A stretch of DNA of 19,394 bases, taken from NCBI GenBank assembly GCA_937958345.1, contig CALGNW010000040.1:1-19394 (forward strand), given 5' to 3'. A program made the translations under genes and the position numbers. The notes beneath the pieces are model-generated. The model did not search any database. It had not been told where the DNA came from and worked only from the letters and a program-made list of their open reading frames with translations. Shown one piece after another: positions 6,963-13,810 of the stretch; the first letter of the stretch is position 1, and each line of letters starts with the position of its first letter. Source of the DNA: an uncultured Neomegalonema sp. (GTDB lineage Bacteria; Pseudomonadota; Alphaproteobacteria; Rhodobacterales; Rhodobacteraceae).

Positions 6963-7382
6963 ATGAAAACCGCCATGTTCCGCCTGTTCCAGATCGGCTT
7001 CGCAATCGCCCTTTTGGCTGTTGCGTTCTGGCCGGGCTGGGGGCTTGCCTATGCGGCTTTCCGCAATGCCGCGACATCACCGATTATGGTTGTGATCGGC
7101 GGGGCGATCTGGATTTTGCTGATGGCACTTAATCTTCCGCTGACACGGCGACAGTTTCAGATGACGGGGGCCATCTGTTTCATCGCCATGATCGGTGCTT
7201 TGCTGTTTTATCTCAGCTCGAACGGCCTGTTCGACGCGACGAACCAGAACCAGCTGATCATTACCGCGATCTTTAGTGTGGGGTTTCTGATCGGGTGGTT
7301 CACGATCTCGTCGTACATCTGGCGGGGGTATCGCGGCGTATACGGTGTTGATGATGCCGACTCGGGATCCGACGGCGAATAG
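6963..7382 (+). CDS. Four-helix membrane protein, uncharacterised (possibly DUF6524)
   Basis: A 139-residue integral membrane protein with four hydrophobic segments at about 8-30, 38-58, 66-84 and 98-118. The C-terminal tail is short and acidic (VDDADSGSDGE). There are no catalytic motifs or conserved polar residues inside the helices that would suggest transport. The arrangement resembles a small family of alphaproteobacterial membrane proteins that I recall as DUF6524; this name is from memory and not verified. The gene lies between bolA (79 bases upstream) and trpS (34 bases downstream) on the same strand, so it may be cotranscribed with trpS. No function is assigned. Confidence 0.8.
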   Translation: MKTAMFRLFQIGFAIALLAVAFWPGWGLAYAAFRNAATSPIMVVIGGAIWILLMALNLPLTRRQFQMTGAICFIAMIGALLFYLSSNGLFDATNQNQLIITAIFSVGFLIGWFTISSYIWRGYRGVYGVDDADSGSDGE

Positions 7383-7416
7383 TTGAAAGACTGGATATTT
7401 TCAGAAAGCCCACTCT

Positions 7417-8463
7417 ATGAGCGATACCCCCAGCACGCGGCACACGCGCCGTGTATTCTCCGGTGTTCAGCCAACCGGAAACCTGACCCTCGGCAATTAT
7501 CTGGGAGCCGTGCGAAACTTCGTTGCGCTGCAGGACGACGACAGTTTTGAGCGTCTGTATTGCGTTGTCGACATGCACGCGATTACCCAGCCGTTCAAAC
7601 CCGCCGAACTGCAAGGGGCGATCCGCGAAGTGGCCGCTGCCTTCATCGCGTCGGGTCTTGATCCCGCCAAGTCCATATTGTTCAATCAGTCCCGTGTCGG
7701 CGCGCATGCAGAGCTTGCGTGGGTATTTAACTGCGTGGCGCGCCTTGGCTGGCTGAATCGTATGACTCAGTTCAAGGAAAAGGCCGGTAAGAATAAAGAG
7801 AACGCCTCGGTCGGCCTTTACGCCTATCCGAACCTGATGGCCGCCGACATCCTGGTCTATCGCGCAACCCATGTACCGGTGGGTGATGATCAGAAACAAC
7901 ATCTGGAACTGACACGCGACATCGCGCAAAAGTTCAACAATGATTTTGAAGCGCCGGACTTTTTCCCGCTGTGCGAGCCGTTGATCCCTGCCGAAAGCGC
8001 ACGCATTATGTCTCTGCGCGACGGCACAGCCAAGATGTCAAAGTCCGACCCGTCCGACAACTCGCGCATTAACCTGTCTGACACCGCAGACATCATTGCG
8101 CAGAAAATCCGTAAGGCAAAGACCGACCCCGAACCCTTGCCGTCCGAAACCGATGGCTTGTCCGAGCGCCCCGAGGCCCGCAACCTCGTCGGCATCTTCG
8201 CGGCCCTTTCGGGGACGACACAAGAGGCTGTGCTGGGCGAATACGGCGGACGGGGATTCGGTGATTTCAAGCCCGCATTGGCGGACCTGACAGTAGAGAA
8301 AATTGCCCCTATCGGTGACGAAATGCGCCGGTTGACGGCTGATCCTGACCACATCGACGCAATTCTGGCTGACGGCGCAGGGCGCGCGGCGGCGTTGGCC
8401 CGTCCGATTATGACTGAAGTCTATGAGACACTCGGTCTGCTCGGCGGCGGAAGTGCGGTTTAG
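7417..8463 (+). CDS. trpS: Tryptophan--tRNA ligase
   Basis: Class I aminoacyl-tRNA synthetase charging tRNA-Trp. The 348-residue protein has the HIGH-equivalent TGNLTLGNYLG at 20-30. The FSGVQPTG N-terminal strand, the MAADIL segment at 141-146 and the GDDQKQHLELTRD signature typical of bacterial TrpRS are all present. The class I KMSKS loop is intact at 206-210. Length fits the bacterial form (about 330-350). The start ATG at 7417 lacks a good Shine-Dalgarno sequence, with only GAAAG nearby, but it matches the family start (a short variable tail before RRVFSG). I saw no attenuator or tryptophan leader upstream. The gene ends 77 bases before the nfu gene, and that gap contains an iron-box-like operator. 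Confidence 0.97.
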   Translation: MSDTPSTRHTRRVFSGVQPTGNLTLGNYLGAVRNFVALQDDDSFERLYCVVDMHAITQPFKPAELQGAIREVAAAFIASGLDPAKSILFNQSRVGAHAELAWVFNCVARLGWLNRMTQFKEKAGKNKENASVGLYAYPNLMAADILVYRATHVPVGDDQKQHLELTRDIAQKFNNDFEAPDFFPLCEPLIPAESARIMSLRDGTAKMSKSDPSDNSRINLSDTADIIAQKIRKAKTDPEPLPSETDGLSERPEARNLVGIFAALSGTTQEAVLGEYGGRGFGDFKPALADLTVEKIAPIGDEMRRLTADPDHIDAILADGAGRAAALARPIMTEVYETLGLLGGGSAV

Positions 8464-8495
8464 CGCCTCTTGCTAAGCCAGACCGAACCCCTTAC

Positions 8496-8512
8496 TTTAG
8501 AACCATTCCAAA
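8496..8512. promoter_or_regulatory. Irr box (iron control element) upstream of the Nfu-type gene
   Basis: TTTAGAACCATTCCAAA matches the Irr operator consensus TTTAGAA-N3-TTCTAAA at 13 of 14 defined positions. It starts 45 bases before the nfu ATG. It overlaps a plausible -10 (TACTTT at 8493-8498) lying 17 bases after TTGCTA at 8470-8475. That layout fits repression by Irr under low iron. The consensus is recalled from the rhizobial and Rhodobacterales literature. Confidence 0.7.
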
Positions 8513-8540
8513 CAAAGGCTGCACCACAAAGGATCGCGCC

Positions 8541-9104
8541 ATGTTCATTCAGACCGAAGCAACGCCGAATCCGTCGACGCTAAAGTTCCTGCCGGGCCGC
8601 ACTGTATTGCCGAACGGAACCGCCGATTTTCCTGATGCGAGCAAGGCGGACAGCTCGCCCCTCGCAAAGCGTATATTTGCTGTCGAGGGTGTCGACGGGC
8701 TGTTTTTCGGACCCGATTTTATCTCGGTTGCAAAGGGCGATGCCGATTGGGCGCATATCAAGCCCGCAATCCTCGGCGCGATTATGGAGCATTTTACCTC
8801 CGGTGATCCGGTGATGAGTACCGATGCGGCGGCCGATGGCGGCCATTCGGACCATGACGGCCCCGACGGCGAAATTGTCGGCCAGATCAAAGAACTGCTC
8901 GACACCCGAGTGCGTCCCGCCGTTGCGCAGGATGGCGGCGATATTACGTTCCATCGCTTTGAGGACGGGGTCGTGTATCTGTCAATGCGCGGCGCCTGTG
9001 CCGGTTGCCCGAGTTCGACCATGACATTGAAAATGGGCATCGAAAATCTGCTGCGTCACTACATTCCTGACGTAACAGAAGTACGTCCTGTCGCCGACGC
9101 CTGA
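8541..9104 (+). CDS. NifU family / Nfu-type Fe-S cluster carrier protein
   Basis: Late-acting iron-sulfur carrier. The 187-residue protein has two domains. The N-terminal Nfu domain runs from the start (FIQTEATPNPSTLKFLPG) to about residue 90. A short Asp/His-rich linker (about 93-110) precedes the C-terminal NifU domain, which has GACAGCPSS. Cysteines 153 and 156 form the CxxC that binds a [4Fe-4S] cluster between two subunits. This architecture equals mitochondrial NFU1. The cysteines are intact and length is normal. An Irr-box-like operator just upstream suggests iron control, which suits an Fe-S biogenesis gene. The stop codon is immediately followed by the GTG of tsaB, so nfu, tsaB and rimI probably form one transcript. 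Confidence 0.94.
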   Translation: MFIQTEATPNPSTLKFLPGRTVLPNGTADFPDASKADSSPLAKRIFAVEGVDGLFFGPDFISVAKGDADWAHIKPAILGAIMEHFTSGDPVMSTDAAADGGHSDHDGPDGEIVGQIKELLDTRVRPAVAQDGGDITFHRFEDGVVYLSMRGACAGCPSSTMTLKMGIENLLRHYIPDVTEVRPVADA

Positions 9105-9764
9105 GTGAAGACCCTCGGCATCGACGTTTGCAGCGGCTTCTGCTCGGTCGCGATTGTCGGCGGCGATATCCTTCTCGCGATGAAGCACGAGCCGATGACG
9201 CGGGGCCATGCCGAGCGTCTTGCGCCGATGGTCGTCGAGGTGTTGGCCGACGCGAGCATTTCTGCTGTTGATCTGGATGGCATAGCGGTCACCACCGGAC
9301 CGGGCAGCTTTACGGGTGCGCGGTTGGGCGTTTCCTTTGCGCGGGGGCTGGCGATGGCCGTAGATGTCCCGGCGGTTGGTGTTTCGATTTTCGAGGCTTT
9401 GGCCCCTGAGGGAGGCGGCCTCATTGTACTGGATGGCAAGCAAGGGACATTTCTGGTTCAGCGGTGCAGCGAAAACCGGATACTTACGGGCGAGCCGGTG
9501 GAATGCGACGTCGCCGCCGCGATAAATGCCGTGCCCGCCAACGCCGCAATTCAGGTGACAGGGCCTGCTGGCCAAGAATTTCTGACCAAAGTACCGCATG
9601 AATTCAGACAACGCGCGGTCTTTATCGCCTTTGATCCTGTCACCTCCGATCACATTGCCCGGATCGGGGCCGAAAAAATCAAACGGGGGCAGACAGCCCT
9701 GCCCGCTCCTTTATATCTGCGCCCGCCCGACGCGAAACCGCAGGCTGTCGTTGCGCTGACCTGA
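9105..9764 (+). CDS. tsaB: tRNA N6-threonylcarbamoyladenosine biosynthesis protein TsaB
   Basis: TsaB joins TsaD and TsaE to transfer threonylcarbamoyl to A37 of ANN-decoding tRNAs. The 219-residue protein belongs to the ASKHA fold. It starts with the MKTLGIDVCSG beta-strand that corresponds to the ATP-binding phosphate loop of the superfamily. It contains the diagnostic TTGPGSFTGARLG at 63-75 and an RGHAERLAP helix that lines up with the dimerisation region. GTG at 9105 directly follows the nfu TGA. The end overlaps the rimI start (TGA shares its A with ATG), the common tsaB-rimI coupling in bacteria. Length is slightly below the E. coli protein (231). Confidence 0.93.
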   Translation: MKTLGIDVCSGFCSVAIVGGDILLAMKHEPMTRGHAERLAPMVVEVLADASISAVDLDGIAVTTGPGSFTGARLGVSFARGLAMAVDVPAVGVSIFEALAPEGGGLIVLDGKQGTFLVQRCSENRILTGEPVECDVAAAINAVPANAAIQVTGPAGQEFLTKVPHEFRQRAVFIAFDPVTSDHIARIGAEKIKRGQTALPAPLYLRPPDAKPQAVVALT

Positions 9765-10234
9765 TGAACGTGACCGTTCGCCCCGGCCCGAAGTCTTTGC
9801 ATCAGGCTGATTTCTGCGCTGAAATCCACGCTGCCGCCTTTGCCGGTGCAGGAATCCGTGCATGGAGTGCGGGCGAATTTTCGGAATTGTTGGATCGGCC
9901 CTTTTCTTTGCTGATTTCCGCGCCGGGCGGAATTCTTCTGGCGGGGATTATCGATGAGGACGCCGAGATCCTTACTTTTGCCGTCCACCCCTCAAAACAA
10001 AAGCAGGGTTTGGGAGCGGCGTTGCTAAAAGTATTAATGGATCATTGTAGATGTCGTAAGGTAACCAAATGTATTCTAGAGGTTGCAAATAACAATTATG
10101 CTGCCGTTAAGATGTATGAACGGTTCAGCTTTAAACAAATCGGGGTTCGGAAAAATTATTTTCAAACCGGCAGAGGGTTTGTTTCTGCACTGGTGATGGA
10201 GAAGTCATTTCTCAACGACAGCGACTTGGCCTGA
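9764..10234 (+). CDS. rimI: Ribosomal-protein-alanine N-acetyltransferase RimI-like (GNAT)
   Basis: GNAT-family N-acetyltransferase, classically acetylating the N-terminus of ribosomal protein S18. The 156-residue protein shows the acetyl-CoA loop QKQGLGAALL at about 79-88, the EVANNNYAAVKMYERFSFKQIGVRKNYF segment that holds the conserved Asn/Tyr region, and a closing strand. The start overlaps the tsaB stop, supporting the assignment. From about residue 87 to the end, the base composition and codon choice change sharply (CTA, TTA, GTA and AGA codons; two successive 60-base lines near 32-35 % GC). An unusual HCRCRKVTKC cluster puts cysteines at 95, 97 and 103. The frame stays open and the GNAT motifs remain intact, so the gene is probably functional. 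Confidence 0.87.
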   Translation: MNVTVRPGPKSLHQADFCAEIHAAAFAGAGIRAWSAGEFSELLDRPFSLLISAPGGILLAGIIDEDAEILTFAVHPSKQKQGLGAALLKVLMDHCRCRKVTKCILEVANNNYAAVKMYERFSFKQIGVRKNYFQTGRGFVSALVMEKSFLNDSDLA

Positions 10235-10236
10235 TC

Positions 10237-10318
10237 TTGAAATAGGCCGCATACTTGAAGAAAAATTTAGCCAATTGATACTTTCCTATTGCAGTTATTC
10301 TGAAAAAGCCTATTTCAA
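10237..10318. repeat. Perfect 11-bp inverted repeat flanking 60 bases upstream of mucR
   Basis: TTGAAATAGGC at 10237-10247 and GCCTATTTCAA at 10308-10318 are exact inverted copies. They lie just after the rimI stop in AT-rich DNA about 100 bases before the mucR ATG. They could be regulator sites, arms of a long hairpin or a remnant of a small element. No target-site duplication is visible. The remainder of 10235-10419 shows no gene and should contain the mucR promoter. Confidence 0.6.
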
Positions 10319-10419
10319 CGGTAATTGTTTTCAATGGCCTGTTTTAATCACTGGTGATTTGCAATTATACGTTGAAAGCATACCCCAGTATTTACCACTC
10401 CCCTACTAAAGGTTTCAAA

Positions 10420-10836
10420 ATGAGCGACGTCGTAATCGACAAAACCGAAATTCTTGACCTCACATCGCAAATCGTTGCTGCGCATGTGTCAAATAACGTA
10501 GTGCCAACCGGCGATTTACCCGGTGTGATTCAATCCGTCTTCGAGATGATGTCCGAGCTTGCGAACGGACCTGTCGTAGAGCCGGTCGAAGAACTTAAAC
10601 CTTTTGTGCCCATCAAGAAATCGATCACACCGGACTATCTAATCTGTCTTGAAGACGGCAAAAAGCTGAAGATGCTCAAGCGTCACCTCAAGACATCGTA
10701 TGACATGACGCCCGAAGATTACCGCGAGCGTTGGGGCCTGGCGGCTGATTACCCGATGGTCGCGCCGAACTATGCGGCAAAACGTCAGGAACTTGCGAAG
10801 AAGATCGGCCTCGGCCGGAACCGCAAGAAGACTTAA
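10420..10836 (+). CDS. MucR/Ros family transcriptional regulator
   Basis: Members bind AT-rich DNA and act as global silencers of surface polysaccharide, virulence and cell-cycle genes in alphaproteobacteria. The 138-residue protein has the family layout: an N-terminal oligomerisation region (LTSQIVAAHVSNN), then the Ros domain with DYLICLEDGKKLKMLKRHL, TPEDYRERWGL and ADYPMVAPNYAAKR. At the zinc site it has C76 and H89. Asp79 replaces the second cysteine, and Ser93/Tyr94 lie where the last histidine is expected, so the domain may fold without zinc, as reported for some family members. ATG at 10420 is chosen because it begins the conserved region; an earlier in-frame start at 10354 lies in AT-rich untranslated-looking DNA. 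Autoregulation through the AT-rich upstream region is likely by analogy. Confidence 0.93.
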   Translation: MSDVVIDKTEILDLTSQIVAAHVSNNVVPTGDLPGVIQSVFEMMSELANGPVVEPVEELKPFVPIKKSITPDYLICLEDGKKLKMLKRHLKTSYDMTPEDYRERWGLAADYPMVAPNYAAKRQELAKKIGLGRNRKKT

Positions 10837-10870
10837 GTTGATCTTTCCCCATCGGAAAAGGTACTGACGG

Positions 10871-10905
10871 GACGCGCCTAAATCGGGCGCGTCTCTTTCA
10901 TTTTG
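10871..10905 (+). terminator. Rho-independent terminator after mucR
   Basis: GACGCGCC and GGCGCGTC form a perfect eight-base stem with a seven-base loop, followed by a T-rich tail (TCTTTCATTTT). It ends only nine bases before the miaB ATG and therefore isolates mucR from the following operon, or attenuates read-through into it. Confidence 0.85.
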
Positions 10906-10913
10906 GACAGGCC

Positions 10914-12272
10914 ATGACCGCGCAGACGGATACGCAATCGAAAGCCGAGACTCCGACAAAAAAGCTGTATGTGAAAACATACGGCTGTCAGATGAATGTC
11001 TACGATTCCGAGCGCATGACCGAAACGCTGGTCGGTCAGGGCTATGAGGCGGTCGATAAACCCGACGATGCCGACCTGGTGTTGCTGAATACATGCCACA
11101 TCCGTGAAAAGGCGGCTGAAAAGGTCTATTCGGATTTGGGGCGTCTGCGAAAGCTCGAACGTCAGCGCGGTGTGCCGATGCAGGTTGGTGTTGCGGGCTG
11201 TGTGGCGCAGGCTGAAGGCGAAGAAATTGTGCGCCGGATGCCTCAGGTCGATCTGGTCGTCGGCCCGCAAGCCTACCACCGTTTGCCCGAAATGCTGCAG
11301 GCGTTGAGAGCGGGAAAGGGCGCGCAGGTTGTCACCGATTTTCCCGTCAATGATAAATTCGCCGACCTTCCGCAGACGCGCAAATCTTCGGGTCCGACGG
11401 CGTTTTTGAGCGTGCAGGAGGGGTGCGATAAATTCTGTGCCTTTTGCGTTGTTCCTTATACGCGCGGCGGCGAATATTCCCGACCTGCAACCGACCTGCT
11501 GACCGAGGCAAAGCGTCTGGTTGATTCAGGAGCGCGCGAAATTACTCTGCTTGGCCAGAATGTGAACGCCTATCACGGTGCGGGACCGGATGGTGATTGG
11601 AGCCTTGCGCGGTTGGTTCGCGAGATGGCGAAGATCGACGATCTCGCCCGTATCCGGTATACGACCAGCCACCCCAACGACATGACAGACGATCTGATTG
11701 CGGCACATGGGGAAATCGACCGCCTGATGCCTTTCCTGCATCTGCCGGTGCAGTCCGGCTCGGACAAGGTCCTCAAGGCGATGAACCGCAAACATGATGC
11801 GGACAGTTACCGCCGTCTGATCGAGCGAATTCGCGCGGCGCGCCCTGATATTGCGATGTCAGGCGATTTTATCGTCGGTTTCCCCGGCGAGACAGATGAA
11901 GACTTTGAAGATACCGTGCGGCTCATCGAAGACATCCGGTATTCACAGGCGTTTTCATTCAAATACAGTCCCCGCCCCGGCACGCCCGCGGCGGGTGCGG
12001 AACAGGTACCGGAAGAGATAAAGGCCGAACGTCTGTTGCGCGTTCAGGATGCACTGGCGAAAAGCGAGGCGGCCTTTCAGCAGACCTGTATCGGCCAGAC
12101 CATGCCGGTATTGCTGGACCGGCCTGGCAAGCTCGACGGACAGATGATGGGCCGTAGCCCCTATCTGCAGAACGTACACCTGATGGTCGCAGCGGAACGG
12201 CGCGGCGAAATCGTTCCGGTGAAAATCACCGAGGCGCATCGGAGCAGTCTGGGTGGAACCCTCGCGGCTTGA
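10914..12272 (+). CDS. miaB: tRNA-2-methylthio-N6-dimethylallyladenosine synthase MiaB
   Basis: Radical-SAM methylthiotransferase that adds a methylthio group to i6A37 of tRNA. The 452-residue protein has three domains. The N-terminal UPF0004 domain carries cysteines 25, 61 and 96 for the auxiliary cluster (YGCQMN, NTCHIREKA, AGCVAQ). The radical-SAM domain has CDKFCAFC at 171-178. The C-terminal TRAM domain begins about residue 385. All six cluster cysteines are present. GGACAGG upstream provides a ribosome site. It begins just after a terminator, leaving little room for a promoter. The next gene, phoH, starts about 46 bases after the stop and the operon continues with tight spacing. Confidence 0.97.
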   Translation: MTAQTDTQSKAETPTKKLYVKTYGCQMNVYDSERMTETLVGQGYEAVDKPDDADLVLLNTCHIREKAAEKVYSDLGRLRKLERQRGVPMQVGVAGCVAQAEGEEIVRRMPQVDLVVGPQAYHRLPEMLQALRAGKGAQVVTDFPVNDKFADLPQTRKSSGPTAFLSVQEGCDKFCAFCVVPYTRGGEYSRPATDLLTEAKRLVDSGAREITLLGQNVNAYHGAGPDGDWSLARLVREMAKIDDLARIRYTTSHPNDMTDDLIAAHGEIDRLMPFLHLPVQSGSDKVLKAMNRKHDADSYRRLIERIRAARPDIAMSGDFIVGFPGETDEDFEDTVRLIEDIRYSQAFSFKYSPRPGTPAAGAEQVPEEIKAERLLRVQDALAKSEAAFQQTCIGQTMPVLLDRPGKLDGQMMGRSPYLQNVHLMVAAERRGEIVPVKITEAHRSSLGGTLAA

Positions 12273-12318
12273 GCCGCGTTGCTCGGTTGGCTCAGCGCAG
12301 CACGAATTGAGAGAGCAT

Positions 12319-13302
12319 TTGACGCATAAACCAGTCGAAATCGAAATAGAAGACAACGCGATTGTTGCCGAGTTGCTTGGCCCGTACAGCCGTAATATCG
12401 CGGATATTGAGCAAGCCTTTCAGGTGCAGATTTATCAGCGCGGAAATATCCTGTCGCTGGCCGGTGACACCGGGGAAACAGCGATGGCCGCAGATGCGAT
12501 CCGGCGTCTTGAGGCCCGTCTGAAACAGGGCCGTACTGTCGAAACCGGTGATGTTCACGGCGCAATCCGCCTTGCGCGGGGCAAGCCGGCTCAGCCGTCA
12601 GCGCCCGCCAGCGATACCGTTCCGGCGCGCACCAAGGCGGAAATCCAGACACGCAAGCGGGTGATCGAACCGCGCTCGCCGACCCAGCGCGACTATATTC
12701 TGGCCTTGCAGAACAATAACCTGACTTTCGGTGTCGGTCCCGCGGGAACGGGCAAGACGTATCTGGCTGTTGCCGCCGCCGTTGCGGCGTTTCTGGAGCG
12801 CCGCGTCGAGCGCATTGTCCTGTCGCGGCCTGCGGTCGAGGCGGGCGAGCGTCTGGGCTTTTTGCCCGGCGATATGAAAGAGAAAATAGACCCCTATCTG
12901 CGGCCTTTGTACGATGCGCTGCACGATATGCTGCCGGGCGAAACGGTCACGAAGATGCTCGAAAACGGTGTTTTCGAAGTCGCGCCGCTGGCCTTTATGC
13001 GCGGGCGGACGCTGGCGAATGCTTATGTTGTGCTGGACGAGGCCCAGAACTGCACCTCGATGCAGATGAAGATGTTTCTGACACGTCTCGGTGAAAACGC
13101 ACAAATGGCGATTACCGGTGATCCTACGCAAGTCGATCTGCCGCGCGGCGAAAAATCCGGCCTGGCTGAAGCCGTCGGTATTCTGAATGAAATCAAAGGC
13201 GTCGGCATCGTCGAATTCACCTCGGCAGACGTGGTTCGTCATCCGCTGGTCGCAAAGATCATCGAAGCCTACGCCAAGGGCGCAGGGGCCGATGGAAGGT
13301 AA
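12319..13302 (+). CDS. PhoH family ATPase
   Basis: PhoH-like P-loop ATPase (the YbeZ type, encoded next to ybeY and thought to act in rRNA maturation). Counted from TTG at 12319 it has 327 residues. An N-terminal KH-like region comes first, followed by Walker A GPAGTGKT at 140-147, the VLSRPAVEAGERLGFLPGD signature, the Walker B strand VVLDEAQN, and ITGDPTQVDLP. The start is uncertain. TTG at 12319 has GAGAG five bases upstream and sits just before the region that aligns with other PhoH proteins. TTG at 12307 and GTG at 12253 are in-frame alternatives, the latter overlapping miaB. The 3' end overlaps ybeY by 11 bases. Confidence 0.93.
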   Translation: MTHKPVEIEIEDNAIVAELLGPYSRNIADIEQAFQVQIYQRGNILSLAGDTGETAMAADAIRRLEARLKQGRTVETGDVHGAIRLARGKPAQPSAPASDTVPARTKAEIQTRKRVIEPRSPTQRDYILALQNNNLTFGVGPAGTGKTYLAVAAAVAAFLERRVERIVLSRPAVEAGERLGFLPGDMKEKIDPYLRPLYDALHDMLPGETVTKMLENGVFEVAPLAFMRGRTLANAYVVLDEAQNCTSMQMKMFLTRLGENAQMAITGDPTQVDLPRGEKSGLAEAVGILNEIKGVGIVEFTSADVVRHPLVAKIIEAYAKGAGADGR

Positions 13303-13810
13303 CATTTCGTTCGAATTGGCGGTCGAAGACCCGCGTTGGCAGGAAAAAGTTCCGTTCGTCGGGCAGGTTGTGGCCGAGGCGGCGCTTGCCGGACTGGCGC
13401 AGGCCGGGTTCGAGCAGCCAGCGGTACTTGATGTGCTGTTGACCGACGATGCGGAAATCCGTGCGCTGAACCGGACCCATCGCGGGCAGGATAAACCGAC
13501 AAATGTGCTGTCCTTTCCGGTCGGGGAGACGCCCGCGATGCCCGGCGCGCCGCGCCCCTTAGGGGCGGTTGCCGTCGCCTTTGAAACGCTCGAGCGCGAG
13601 GCAAATGAAGCGAATCGTCACTTTTCCGACCATTTTAGGCATTTGATTATCCATGCTTCGCTGCATCTGATCGGCTATACTCACGACGCGGATGATGAGG
13701 CGGAGCGCATGGAAGCTCTTGAGATCGCCGCATTGGCGGGGCTCGGTGTCGCGAATCCTTATGATGACGCAACGCCCGGGCCGACAACTTTTGGAACGCG
13801 AGAACAATGA
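13292..13810 (+). CDS. ybeY: Endoribonuclease / rRNA maturation factor YbeY
   Basis: Zinc-dependent single-strand endoribonuclease acting in 16S rRNA 3' maturation and ribosome quality control. The 172-residue protein carries the UPF0054 signature HASLHLIGYTH with zinc ligands H121, H125 and H131. It also has RGQDKPTNVLSFP at 64-76 and the GAVAVAFETLEREA segment. The residue before the last histidine is Thr, where many homologues have Asp (GYDH). ATG at 13292 lies inside the end of phoH and has GGGG three to seven bases upstream. The stop overlaps the next gene as ATGA. The phoH-ybeY-corC order is the widespread ybeZYX arrangement. Confidence 0.95.
   Translation: MEGNISFELAVEDPRWQEKVPFVGQVVAEAALAGLAQAGFEQPAVLDVLLTDDAEIRALNRTHRGQDKPTNVLSFPVGETPAMPGAPRPLGAVAVAFETLEREANEANRHFSDHFRHLIIHASLHLIGYTHDADDEAERMEALEIAALAGLGVANPYDDATPGPTTFGTREQ

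Noticed and set aside
8982..9653. 223-codon minus-strand frame opposite nfu and tsaB
   Set aside because: Crosses two well-supported plus-strand genes; shadow frame.
10237..10318. Intact miniature transposable element
   Set aside because: Only 11-bp ends, no target-site duplication and no second copy in the window; kept as an inverted repeat only.
12598..13305. 235-codon minus-strand frame opposite phoH
   Set aside because: Entirely within phoH, which has intact Walker motifs; the reverse product has no family features.
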